Origin: Chromatiales bacterium (ex Bugula neritina AB1) | GTDB lineage: Bacteria > Pseudomonadota > Gammaproteobacteria > Granulosicoccales > Granulosicoccaceae | Assembly: GCA_001730015.1 (NCBI GenBank) | Contig: MDLA01000117.1 | Location: 47,572-111,571, forward strand | Reading direction: 5' to 3' | DNA length: 64,000 bases | Shown: positions 38,001 to 45,376 of the stretch, piece after piece | Position numbering within the stretch: the stretch's first letter is position 1 | Layout of the letters: each line of letters begins with the position of its first letter | The notes under the pieces: generated by a model | What the model saw: only the letters and a program-made list of their open reading frames with translations | Databases searched by the model: none | What the model was told of the DNA's origin: nothing | Translations under genes and position numbers: made by a program

Positions 38001-38258
38001 CCGCTGGTGCTGGTCACCGGTGCGGGAGCAGAAGCTAGAAATTCGATCGGTCTGGTGCTGGTTGGTGGTATGACGGTCGGTACACTCTTTACCTTATTCG
38101 TTATTCCGTCTCTCTACATGCTTTTTGCGCGTGATTTGCGCGGTACAAAAACTTCAGTCGAAGAGTTGCACCAGGAACAAGCACCGGCAGCGGAAACACC
38201 CGATATAAACAATAGTGATTCTTCGCTGGCAGCTATTCAGGCGTCCCACCGCTACTGA
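35091..38258 (+). CDS. RND (HAE1-type) multidrug efflux pump, inner membrane
   Basis: 1055 residues, the standard length. MKFTDLFVRRPVLAIVVSLLILIAG start, periplasmic porter loops, and the TM4 proton-relay motif VGLVVDDAIVVVENVERH with its Asp pair. A second half begins FLPAFSLAIVLIYLTLAAQF. The second set of membrane segments includes GLVAKNGILVVEFA. It exports drugs or other amphiphiles using proton motive force and pairs with the adaptor immediately upstream. No local regulator is seen. A 50-residue hydrophilic Glu/Ala-rich tail follows the last membrane helix. Confidence 0.94.
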   Translation: MKFTDLFVRRPVLAIVVSLLILIAGIQALNGLTIRQYPRSDNAEVTINTAYIGASADLVRGFITTPLERAVGGVDGVDYVQSSSAQGLSTIKLRLELNYDPIKALSEINSKVTQVRGDLPPEAEVPVISVESADSAFASAYLSFTSDILQPNQVTDFLVRVVQPRLGALDGVQRAEVLGARTFAMRIWLDSTRLAAHNLSPSQVRQALAANNYLSALGQTRGSLLQINLSANTDLNSVEEFENLAVRSHNGAIVRLKDVATVELGSENYDTVVRYNGDEAIFMGIWPLPNSNTLDVIAGVREELESIKSTLPSGMQATMAYDASEYIQSSIIEVIKTLTETLLIVVLVIYLFLGSMRSVLVPIVAIPISLIGAVFLIQLFGFSVNLLTLLAIVLSVGLVVDDAIVVVENVERHIAAGKTRIQAALLGARELTGPVIAMTATLVAVYLPIGLQGGLTGSLFREFAFTLAGAVTISGIVALTLSPMMSASLLVDGEKRGFALRAFNVFERLRVSYMRKLEGTLRYRPAVYLVWVVIAALCVPMFIMSAKELAPTEDQGVVFGIITGSGNSTIERAAQYTAEADEALRSIEESAFTFQLTFPTSGFAGLILDDWDKRDRTVFEVKREVAQKFNNISGLGIFAVTPPALPGGGQFPVEFLIASTAEPEEILGFAQQIQLKAIQSGMFAFPPQIDTKIDLAQTEIVFDRDKIADMGLTMQQVSADVGTLLGGNYVNRFNIDGRSYKVIPKALRSERLTPEQLQDLYVSGPDGKMIQLGSIARLENNTVPRALNRFQQLNAVKLSGVTIKTLDEALAFLENAAAEVLPQGYSLDYTGESRQLRLEGNKFLPAFSLAIVLIYLTLAAQFNSFRDPFVILAGSVPLAMFGALIFTFLKMPNPNMPFWTNSFTTTLNIYSQVGLVTLIGLVAKNGILVVEFARGLQEQGMTKLAAISNASSTRLRPILMTTVATVAGHFPLVLVTGAGAEARNSIGLVLVGGMTVGTLFTLFVIPSLYMLFARDLRGTKTSVEELHQEQAPAAETPDINNSDSSLAAIQASHRY

Positions 38259-38306
38259 GTATTCTCACCATATTTTCTGCGTATTGCCTGCATACTGCCG
38301 GTTTGG

Positions 38307-39068
38307 TCAGGGCAGGCGAATGCCGCCATCCAGCCGGATTACCTCAGCATTCAGGTAAGCGCACTCAATCATAAAGCAGGCAAGCTTTGCAATTTCGGCT
38401 GGTTTCCCCAGCCGTTTGGGGAACAACGGCTGTTTTGATAAAGCTTCCTGTGCTTCTTCCGGCAGCGCGGCAAGCATTGGCGTTAAAAAGAGGCCGGGTG
38501 CTATCGTATTCACCCTCACCCCGTAGCTGGCGAGGTCCCTGGCCATCGGCAGTGTCAGTCCGGCAACGCCGGCCTTGGATGCACCGTAGGCTGATTGTCC
38601 TTTCTGGCCGTCAAATGCAGCAACCGACGCGGTATTGACAATAACGCCAAGTTCACCGTCTTCATTCGCAGTATTCTTTTGCATTCGCTCAGACGCCAGG
38701 CGACTTACGTTAAACGTTCCAATCAGGTTGATGTCAATGACCTTCTGGTACAACTTCAACGGGTGCGGCCCGTCTTTGCCCAGCGTTTTAACGGCGATAG
38801 CGATTCCGGCAAAGTTTACCGCAGCCGTTAGCCTGCCGAACGATGCAACGCAGGCATCCATGGCGTCGGTTACCTGCTGCTCGTTGCAGACATCCGCTTT
38901 GCAGAATATAGCGTGGTCTCCGAGTTCATCGGCCAGTGCATTACCCTGTTCTTCGTTGAGGTCAATGATGGCAGCTTTGCCACCGGCCGCTATAATTTCG
39001 CGGACCGTCGCCTCGCCCAGGCCGGATGCGCCGCCGGTAACTATCGCTACGGTTTCGTTTAGTTTCAT
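38307..39068 (-). CDS. SDR oxidoreductase, 3-hydroxyacyl-CoA dehydrogenase type II-like
   Basis: 253 residues. Classical SDR: cofactor loop TGGASGLG at 11-18, VNFAGIA near 84-90, and catalytic Tyr161-x3-Lys165 in AYGASKAG. The sequence with KTLGKDGPHPLKLYQKVIDINLIGTFNV and FLTPMLAALPEEA-EAL resembles the type II 3-hydroxyacyl-CoA dehydrogenases (HSD17B10-like). It would use NAD in fatty acid or branched-chain acyl-CoA oxidation. It is divergent from an enoyl-CoA hydratase-like gene, which supports an acyl-CoA pathway. Confidence 0.88.
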   Translation of the reverse strand: MKLNETVAIVTGGASGLGEATVREIIAAGGKAAIIDLNEEQGNALADELGDHAIFCKADVCNEQQVTDAMDACVASFGRLTAAVNFAGIAIAVKTLGKDGPHPLKLYQKVIDINLIGTFNVSRLASERMQKNTANEDGELGVIVNTASVAAFDGQKGQSAYGASKAGVAGLTLPMARDLASYGVRVNTIAPGLFLTPMLAALPEEAQEALSKQPLFPKRLGKPAEIAKLACFMIECAYLNAEVIRLDGGIRLP

Positions 39069-39204
39069 GTAAGGTTCCAGCGCTGTGTCTAAAAAGTAAA
39101 TTATACCGCACAGGGCATCGCTTTAACGGTAATTTGCGTGGGACTGCAGCGCGGGCCATCAAGCCTCGCTACTAAAATATTTTAGATTGCCGGATATAAA
39201 TACA

Positions 39205-40017
39205 ATGATGAAGCTTCCAGCAGTATCGGTTCTTGAGCTGTCGCGCGAGTCGCACTGGCTGACTATATGGTTCAATCAACCGGAGAAACGCAACCCGCTA
39301 ACCGACGCGATGCGCGAAGAGCTCGTCGCGGTTCTCGATATCGTGCGGCAAACGCGGGAAATTCGCGGCATTACCCTGCGGGGTCGTGGTGGTGTGTTTT
39401 GCGCCGGTGGAGACTTGAAATCGTTTCGTTCGCTGGCCGATGGTAGCTGCTCGCGGGAAGAAATTCTCGCTATGTCCAGAGACATCGGCCGATTACTTGA
39501 AGCTGTCAATACGATGCCGCAAGTCGTCGTCGCCGTAGTCGAAGGTGCTGCAATGGCGGGAGGTTTCGGGCTTGCCTGCTGTGCTGATATTGTTCTGTGT
39601 GAGAAAGACGCAAAGTTTGCCATGACCGAAACGGCAATCGGCCTGAGCCCCGCACAAATTGCTCCCTACGTCATTCAAAAGCTTGGCTATGCAACCGCCA
39701 GAAAACTCATGCTGACCGCAGCCGGATTTAACGGCGAAGGTGCGTTTAGCTATGGTTTTGCAGATGAGCTAGCCTGCGGCACTGAAGATCTGGAAAACCT
39801 GGAGGCTCGCCTGAAAAAGCGGGTTGCCGGCTGTGCTCCGGGCGCTATAGCCGAGACAAAAACACTGCTGCGAGATCTGAACAACGCCTCACCCGGGCAC
39901 CTGATCGAAATTGCGGCAGATAACTTTGCAGATCGGGTCCAGTCGCCGGAAGCACTGGAAGGTATCAACTCGTTTTTTGATAAACGCAAGCCGTCCTGGG
40001 CTGAACTGAGCAAGTAG
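39205..40017 (+). CDS. Enoyl-CoA hydratase/isomerase (crotonase) family protein
   Basis: About 270 residues from the ATG ATG at 39205. A TTG 18 bases upstream in frame is possible but has no better ribosome site. Crotonase marks: FNQPEKRNPLTDAM, oxyanion-hole segment GRGGVFCAGGDLKSF and VEGAAMAGGFGLACCADIV. The second segment carries Gly and Met/Ala where hydratases often have catalytic Glu, so hydratase, isomerase or other activity cannot be decided. It is divergent from the SDR gene, sharing the 136-base region between them. Confidence 0.88.
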   Translation: MMKLPAVSVLELSRESHWLTIWFNQPEKRNPLTDAMREELVAVLDIVRQTREIRGITLRGRGGVFCAGGDLKSFRSLADGSCSREEILAMSRDIGRLLEAVNTMPQVVVAVVEGAAMAGGFGLACCADIVLCEKDAKFAMTETAIGLSPAQIAPYVIQKLGYATARKLMLTAAGFNGEGAFSYGFADELACGTEDLENLEARLKKRVAGCAPGAIAETKTLLRDLNNASPGHLIEIAADNFADRVQSPEALEGINSFFDKRKPSWAELSK

Positions 40018-40320
40018 TTACCGGGCAGTTACCCGCCTGGCGTTAAATCAAGCCGTCCTGATGGGTAGCAGGATTGCGCTATTGCTTTGTTCAGTATGAC
40101 TGTGACGAATACTTATTCCATTAATTTGTCGTTTTCTCTGACAAACGTCAATTGTTCGACTATACCTATAGGGTAGCGTGGAAAAGTCGTCTCGACGGAT
40201 TCAGGTTGTGGTGGTGATTTAGTGATTGAAACCCAGTCTACCGGGAACCATCGGGTGACGAGTAAAGCGGCGAAACCCGCATCAACAGATTGTTAAAAAA
40301 ATAATAAAGAAGCAGACGCA
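40018..40320. other. Intergenic leader of the SGNH hydrolase gene
   Basis: 303 bases without a gene. The last 100 bases before the start are G/A-rich with several short complementary segments (ACCGGGAACC, GGCGAAACCCGC), which suggests a structured RNA leader, but they do not match a riboswitch consensus I know. Confidence 0.3.
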
Positions 40321-41298
40321 ATGAAACCGACATTCATCAAAAAAACTTTTTCAAATCGGATTGTTAAAACGGGTTGCATCGTAATGGCAGCGCTGGCGGG
40401 CGTGGCATGTGGCGGCTCAGGTTCGACTATAACCGGGATCTCTCCGGAGGTGATCAATGCACCGCTCGAAAACGACGCGGTAACGCCACCTGTAGTTGCC
40501 ACCGTAACGGGCGACACAGCGATAGCGGCGGATGCACCGGTCGTTACACCTGAGTCAGTTGTGGCTCCTGAACCGATATCAGCAGATCCGTCAGCTGTAG
40601 CCGCACGGCCTCTGACTGCAGAATCACAGGCGCTGATAGCCGATGCATTGGCTCGCGGATCGATTCGCGTTATGCAAGCGGGTGATTCCATTACACACGG
40701 CACCAGAGACAGCGACAGTTACCGCAAAGCGTTTGCCTCGCTGATGGCTGATGCAGGCTGTCCGATAACAGAAGTCGGCTCGCAAAGCGGCACACTCCAT
40801 CAATCCGGTTTCTATGCAGCCCACGAGGGTTACAGTGGCCATACGGCCGATTACTTTTTAGAAGGTCGCACTACAGTTTCCGGTGAAAACCTGGGCATTA
40901 GTCATGCGGTTAACTTTCAAAAGCCTGATGTGGTACTGCTGCATCTGGGATCGGTCGATATATTTCTCGGTGAAACGGTTGCGAGTACGCTGGCGGAAGT
41001 AGATCAGGTGATAGCAACAATATTCGATACCAAGCCGGATACGATGGTTTTTGTAGCGAATATAATTCCGTGGTACGACACCTCTACTGATGCGTCAATT
41101 CCGCAATCTATTGAAGCACTGGGAACCGGTATCGAGCAGATAGTTGCCGAATCTAATAATCCCTTACTCGCGCTGGTTGATGTTCGCTCAGGTTATAGCG
41201 AAGGTCTGATGCAGGCCGATTTGATCCACCCGTCAGCATCGGGTGATCAGCATATTGCCGATGCGTTTTTTGATCGAATCGCCCCGGCCTGTGAATAG
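40321..41298 (+). CDS. Exported SGNH/GDSL-type esterase
   Basis: 325 residues. A signal segment (CIVMAALAGVAC-GGSGS) could be a lipoprotein signal, although the lipobox GVAC is not ideal. A Pro/Val/Ala-rich linker (about 40-95) is followed by the SGNH domain: block I MQAGDSITHG, block III-like DVVLLHLGSVD (Asp in place of the usual Asn), and block V DLIHPSASGDQHIA with the Asp/His pair. It likely removes acyl groups from polysaccharides in the periplasm or on the surface. A related domain lies at the C-terminus of the CBM10-like protein at 24771-27839. Confidence 0.85.
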   Translation: MKPTFIKKTFSNRIVKTGCIVMAALAGVACGGSGSTITGISPEVINAPLENDAVTPPVVATVTGDTAIAADAPVVTPESVVAPEPISADPSAVAARPLTAESQALIADALARGSIRVMQAGDSITHGTRDSDSYRKAFASLMADAGCPITEVGSQSGTLHQSGFYAAHEGYSGHTADYFLEGRTTVSGENLGISHAVNFQKPDVVLLHLGSVDIFLGETVASTLAEVDQVIATIFDTKPDTMVFVANIIPWYDTSTDASIPQSIEALGTGIEQIVAESNNPLLALVDVRSGYSEGLMQADLIHPSASGDQHIADAFFDRIAPACE

Positions 41299-41448
41299 TA
41301 GCTGAACGTTCCCTCTGGCATGGCCGGTAATGTACACCGGCCCTGCATTTGTAATCTGCTGCCTCCTGCATCTGGCAGTGTAGAAGCGCTTGTCGTATCC
41401 TAGGTACAGTCTTTTTTTATCTAAGCTTGAAAAGCAGGAGACAGCACC

Positions 41449-41820
41449 TTGAAAAGCGCAAAAGATTACCTCGAAGCCGCAAATCAGTCGGTTACCCGAA
41501 TTAGTTCTGAAGAAGCCATAAAGCAGCACGGCAGCGGCCTGTTTATCGATGTTCGTGATTCCTCAGATATCGCAAAATCCGGCACTATTGCTGGTGCCTT
41601 GCGGATACCGCGGGGTTTTCTCGAATTTGCAGCCGACCCTGCCACGCCATTCCACAATGACGCTCTGGCCAAAGATAAAGACCTGTTTCTCGTCTGTGGT
41701 GCCGGTGGTCAGGCCGCGCTCGCAGGTAAAACACTTCAGGAGATGGGCTATACGTCAGTCACTAATGTGGGCGGAATCGGCGATTGGAAAAACGCTGGCG
41801 GCCCGATGGAAGACGCGTAA
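41449..41820 (+). CDS. Rhodanese-domain protein (copy 2)
   Basis: 123 residues from a TTG start with AGGAG eight bases upstream. DVRDSSDIAKSGTIAGALRIPRGFLEF and the active-site loop CGAGGQAALAG (Cys83) mark a single rhodanese domain. The same PRG-LEF and DP-(S/T)P-H patterns occur in copy 1 at 10256-10651, and both use AGGAG followed by CTTGA at the start, so they are likely paralogues. No signal peptide; cytosolic sulfur transfer is the likely role. Confidence 0.87.
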   Translation: MKSAKDYLEAANQSVTRISSEEAIKQHGSGLFIDVRDSSDIAKSGTIAGALRIPRGFLEFAADPATPFHNDALAKDKDLFLVCGAGGQAALAGKTLQEMGYTSVTNVGGIGDWKNAGGPMEDA

Positions 41821-41982
41821 GCCGGTTGCACTAAAACAGCAATCATACCCGCACCGAAATGTTGTGGCGGTCCAGAGGTTTTTAAGTGGCTGGTCAGCAA
41901 CCTGAACCAACATCCGTGAAACCGGTCGAACGTACCGGCGCAGGGTTTAATTGTATATATCTAAAGGGTAGGGGAATAGAGA

Positions 41983-42447
41983 GTGATTAATATTACTAAA
42001 AGTATGGCAGGGGCAACGCTTGCGATGGCATTAGCAGCAGGTGCTGCAAGTGCAGACGGCGGCATGGTCACTATTGCCAGTGCACACAGTGTAAAAGACA
42101 CAGCGGATAAGCTCGAAAAGGTACTTGAAAGCAAGGGAATGAATGTATTCGGTCGTGTAAACCATGCAAAGGGAGCCGAAAAAGCGGGCATGCAGCTGCA
42201 ACCGACAGAGCTGGTTATTTTCGGGAACCCGAAAGTCGGAACGCCATTAATGAAATGCGCACGAACCGTTGCTATCGATTTGCCGCAAAAAGCGCTGATC
42301 TGGCAAGACGATGCCGGTAAAGTCTGGTTTAGCTATAACGATCCAGCCTACCTGGCCGAGCGCCACGGTATGGAAGGCTGCGAAGCAGTGCTGAAGAAAG
42401 TCTCCGGCGCACTGGGTAAATTTGCAGCAGCTGCAACGTCGGGCTAA
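41983..42447 (+). CDS. Exported DUF302 protein
   Basis: 154 residues from a GTG start preceded by GGGGAATAGAGA. Signal peptide about 1-24 (MAGATLAMALAAGAASA). The body, SVKDTADKLEKVLESKGMNVFGRVNHAKGA, LQPTELVIFGNPKVGTPLM and IDLPQKALIWQDDAGKVWFSYNDPAYLAERHG, is a complete DUF302 domain. Function in the periplasm is unknown; some relatives may bind heme or other ligands. A strong terminator follows. Confidence 0.9.
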   Translation: MINITKSMAGATLAMALAAGAASADGGMVTIASAHSVKDTADKLEKVLESKGMNVFGRVNHAKGAEKAGMQLQPTELVIFGNPKVGTPLMKCARTVAIDLPQKALIWQDDAGKVWFSYNDPAYLAERHGMEGCEAVLKKVSGALGKFAAAATSG

Positions 42448-42453
42448 AAACAG

Positions 42454-42490
42454 GAACCCGGAACTAATTCCGGGTTCACCTTAATTTTTT
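42454..42490 (+). terminator. Rho-independent terminator of the DUF302 gene
   Basis: GAACCCGGAA (42454-42463), loop CTAA, TTCCGGGTTC (42468-42477): a perfect 10-bp stem followed by ACCTTAATTTTTT. Confidence 0.92.
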
Positions 42491-42493
42491 GTT

Positions 42494-42688
42494 TTAACCC
42501 TGGTGTTGCATTAAATTTCGAGCTCAGAAGCTTATAGAGCTGTATAAAAGGCGCTGCACGGAGTTTTTACTGGATTGAGCCTAGTCATTCTAAGTGATAT
42601 TCAGGAAAAATGAGTACAGCGCCTTAGATGCTGCTATAGAAGCAGCGCAGCGGTTCTGGGCCGGAATTTTATGCAACATAAGGGTTAA
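42494..42688 (+). repeat. Family-1 palindromic element, copy 2 (195 bp)
   Basis: TTAACCCTGGTGTTGCATTAAATTTCG at the left and CCGGAATTTTATGCAACATAAGGGTTAA at the right form inverted ends. It is inverted with respect to copy 1. Its right-hand TTAA supplies the TAA stop codon of the SRPBCC gene on the minus strand. Confidence 0.85.
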
Positions 42689-43143
42689 TTCGCGGTGCAG
42701 GCATCGCGGTAGGCATTTTCAAACACGCCTACCCAGCCGTTGTCATAGCCATTGCGCATGTCGGCGGCTTTGTCGCCAAACGCTTCCCAGCGGCTGTGAG
42801 TTAGCCTGACCTCGGTTTTACCGTCGCTCAGTGCTGTAAAGCTGACTGATACCTCGCTGGCATTTTCCGCCGGCAGGCCAATATGCCATTCAAGTGTCAG
42901 TTTTGAATGGGGTGCATACTCTGCCACGCTGCCCCAGTCGTGGCGGGTATCATCATGGCCGATTTCATACACGGCGCCTCCGGCTTTAGGTTCTATAACC
43001 ACCTTTTTCGCTACAGCGCCATTCATTGCTGAAACACTGTTTTTGTCGAGAGGCCACCAGTTAGTGACCTTGGTAACAAAGGTGTCGAAAGCATGCTGTT
43101 GGCTACAAGGCAGTTCGATGGTTTTTACGATCGGATCTAGCAT
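42685..43143 (-). CDS. SRPBCC (AHSA1-like) domain protein
   Basis: 152 residues. IVKTIELPCSQQHAFDTFVTKVTNWWPLD, VYEIGHDDTRHDWGSVAEYAPHSKLTLEWHIG and DGKTEVRLTHSRWEAFGD define the Bet v1-like AHSA1 family. It overlaps the ArsR-type regulator gene by one base (TAATG), a common pairing; such proteins may bind hydrophobic ligands. The last codons touch the family-1 repeat, whose TTAA end gives the stop codon. Confidence 0.9.
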   Translation of the reverse strand: MLDPIVKTIELPCSQQHAFDTFVTKVTNWWPLDKNSVSAMNGAVAKKVVIEPKAGGAVYEIGHDDTRHDWGSVAEYAPHSKLTLEWHIGLPAENASEVSVSFTALSDGKTEVRLTHSRWEAFGDKAADMRNGYDNGWVGVFENAYRDACTAN

Positions 43144-43454
43144 TAGTTATCTCCAGAATTGCGGTGAATTTCCGCGCTATAAGCGGACAGTACGTCTGAC
43201 CAGAAGCTGTCCAGGTAAGTGCGAAGTTCGGCCAGCCCCTCGCGACGAATAAAATAAAAACGGCGGGTACCGCGCGGTTCTACCTGCACCAGTCCTGCTT
43301 GTTGCAGTACTTTCAGGTGCTGGGAAACGGCCGGGCGACTCACCGGTTGCACGGACGAAATCTCCGACACTGTACGCGGCCCGCTGCGTAGTCCCTCAAA
43401 AATATGCCGTCGAGTAGGATCGGCGAGCGCGGAAAATACCAATTGGTTAGCCAT
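43143..43454 (-). CDS. ArsR-family transcriptional regulator
   Basis: 103 residues. Winged helix of the ArsR type: LADPTRRHIFEGLRSGPRTVSEIS, then PAVSQHLKVLQQAGLVQVEPRGTRRFYFI. No metal-binding ELCVCDL motif, so it is of the ligand- or partner-linked subgroup usually paired with SRPBCC proteins, which is the next gene. Direct repeats of TGACTTAC just upstream of the start may be its operator. Confidence 0.9.
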   Translation of the reverse strand: MANQLVFSALADPTRRHIFEGLRSGPRTVSEISSVQPVSRPAVSQHLKVLQQAGLVQVEPRGTRRFYFIRREGLAELRTYLDSFWSDVLSAYSAEIHRNSGDN

Positions 43455-43487
43455 GACTTACTGTAAGTGATGACTTACCATTAGTCA
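43454..43487. promoter_or_regulatory. Candidate ArsR operator (two TGACTTAC repeats)
   Basis: TGACTTAC at 43454-43461 and again at 43471-43478, 17 bases apart. The first is part of the palindrome ACTTAC-T-GTAAGT (43456-43468) and the second is followed by CATTAGTCA. It directly abuts the regulator start codon, as expected for autorepression. Confidence 0.45.
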
Positions 43488-43748
43488 AGCGTTCAATGAA
43501 GAAAAAATGCCCGACAGAGTTGAGTCGATATCTGAACGATTTGGCGAGTACGCCACACAGTCTCTTCTGGTATCGTTGATTAGTTGCGCGTGAGCCGTTT
43601 TCACCGTTGTATTGGTGATCGAGTGCAACCTGTGAAGCTGCGTTATCAATAGTGCTGTAAGCCTGATTTACAGCCCTGTCTTACCGCCCCTTTGTACTAC
43701 CCGGATCTAAAACATGTTAGTTGCAATAACTGCACGCTGTGCGTGCCC

Positions 43749-44648
43749 ATGAACAGCAGTTCGCCAGATCAGTCCTATGCTCGCGGTGTCGCGTATGCCG
43801 TTTGCGCCGGAATATTTCTGAGTCTGGGCGGGCTGATTGTCCGCTATATAGAAGCGGCAGATGCCTGGCTTGTTTTGCTATACCGGTCGTTTGCTTTCTT
43901 TATCACCTTACTGGTATTTATGATTATCCGGGACCGTGGCCAGACCATTCAGCGATTTAGATCACTGCGCTTATCCGATATTATCGTTTCTCTGGCACTG
44001 GCAGCCGGTTTTATTTTTTATGTTTTGAGCCTCTATGAAACGACAGTCGCCAATACAGTGCTGTTGTTAAGTACCGGGCCGTTTCTCGCTGCGCTACTCG
44101 CTTATCTGGTGTTGCGGGAGAGAGTGTCGACAGTAACCTGGTACGCCATGCTGATGGCAATCGCCGGTATTTTTGTTATGGTTTCAGGCGGGCTTGGAAC
44201 TGGTGACTGGCTGGGTATAGCATACGCGCTGATTGCCGTTTCGGCGTTTGCTGTAATGGTAGTAACCCTCAGGCGTGCCGGCGACCGTGACATGATCGCC
44301 GCAACGGCAATGGCGGGTCTGGTAACAGCGGTTGTCTGTCTGTTTTTTGTTGACGACTTTGAAATAAGCCGGAATGATCTAGTATTGTCTTTGCTGATGG
44401 GGAGTGTGCAGGTTGGCCTGGGGTTTATCCTTATTACGCTCGCATCGCGTACCGTGCCAGCGGCACAAGTGCCATTGCTGGCGCTCGGCGAAACTGCACT
44501 GGCACCGCTCTGGGTGTGGCTGTGGGTTGACGAACAGCCGGGTTTCAGAGCGCTGCTGGGCGGGGCGATAATCATTGTGGCGCTGTTGGTTCAGGGGCTC
44601 ATGGGTTCGGGTACCCATCAGCAATCACTACAGGATCCCGGATCATAG
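43749..44648 (+). CDS. EamA/DMT-family inner membrane transporter
   Basis: 299 residues from the ATG at 43749; an in-frame TTG at 43692 would add Cys-rich sequence unlike the family. No clear ribosome site is visible for either. About ten membrane helices in two EamA repeats (SYARGVAYAVCAGIFLSLGG, TVANTVLLLSTGPFLAALLAYLVLRE, then PAAQVPLLALGETALAPLWVWLWVDEQPG). Substrate is unknown. Its stop codon overlaps the beginning of the following ABC ATPase gene. Confidence 0.87.
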   Translation: MNSSSPDQSYARGVAYAVCAGIFLSLGGLIVRYIEAADAWLVLLYRSFAFFITLLVFMIIRDRGQTIQRFRSLRLSDIIVSLALAAGFIFYVLSLYETTVANTVLLLSTGPFLAALLAYLVLRERVSTVTWYAMLMAIAGIFVMVSGGLGTGDWLGIAYALIAVSAFAVMVVTLRRAGDRDMIAATAMAGLVTAVVCLFFVDDFEISRNDLVLSLLMGSVQVGLGFILITLASRTVPAAQVPLLALGETALAPLWVWLWVDEQPGFRALLGGAIIIVALLVQGLMGSGTHQQSLQDPGS

Positions 44649-45340
44649 AAACTTTTCTCGATATCAGGCAGGTCAGTAAAAGCTATAGCGTAGCCGATGG
44701 CCGCGACGATATCCTGCGAGGTATTTCATTGACGGTGGCCCGGGCCGAGCGAGTGGCTTTAATCGGTGCCAGTGGCTGTGGCAAATCAACCCTGCTCAAT
44801 GTAGTTGCAGGTATAGATAATACGGATAGTGGTTCTATTGTGTTGGCGGGTACCGAACTCACGGCACTCAGCGAGAAACAGAGAACCCTTCTCAGGCGCC
44901 AGCATATCGGCTTTATCTATCAGTCCTTCAATCTGATACAGACACTCACGGCCATTGAAAATATTCAATTACCATTGCAGCTCAATGGTTATCCGCTTAG
45001 AGATACTATAGATCAGGCTATGGTGATGCTGGAGCGGGTAGGACTGATTGATCGGGCAGACGCATTTCCTGATCAGTTGTCAGGCGGTGAACAGCAGCGA
45101 ATAGCCATCGCCCGGGCACTGGTTCATTCACCTTCTCTGGTGCTTGCCGATGAGCACACAGGAAATCTTGATTCAACAACGGGCCGGCAGGTGATGGATC
45201 TCTTCAACGAGCTGGCCGAATCAACAGGCCAAACCGTGTTGATGGTAACGCATAGTCGCGCTGTAGCAGAGACAGCTGACCGGGTGATGCAAATCATCAA
45301 TGGTCGCATCGAATCATCCGATGCCAATCGAACCTGGTGA
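44642..45340 (+). CDS. ABC transporter ATP-binding protein, LolD/MacB type
   Basis: About 232 residues if read from the in-frame ATC at 44642, which has AGGA seven bases upstream; the family N-terminus (LDIRQVSKSYSV...DDILRGISLTV) is encoded only upstream of the first NTG codon (TTG at 44729). Walker A GASGCGKST, Q-loop YQSFNL, signature LSGGEQQRIAIA, Walker B LVLADEHTGNLDS and switch His THSRA. The Walker B Glu is followed by His (DEHTGNLD, commonly DEPTGNLD). It should power the FtsX-type permease encoded next, moving lipoproteins or other envelope substrates. Confidence 0.85.
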   Translation: MIETFLDIRQVSKSYSVADGRDDILRGISLTVARAERVALIGASGCGKSTLLNVVAGIDNTDSGSIVLAGTELTALSEKQRTLLRRQHIGFIYQSFNLIQTLTAIENIQLPLQLNGYPLRDTIDQAMVMLERVGLIDRADAFPDQLSGGEQQRIAIARALVHSPSLVLADEHTGNLDSTTGRQVMDLFNELAESTGQTVLMVTHSRAVAETADRVMQIINGRIESSDANRTW

Positions 45341-45376
45341 CATGAGCGGTCACGGCGGCGGAACCGGTAAGCGTCA

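Noticed and set aside
40190..40320. Possible riboswitch (c-di-GMP or similar) upstream of the SGNH hydrolase gene
   Set aside because: The G/A-rich segments look structured, but the conserved GEMM core and tetraloop patterns are absent and no terminator or sequestered ribosome site was seen.
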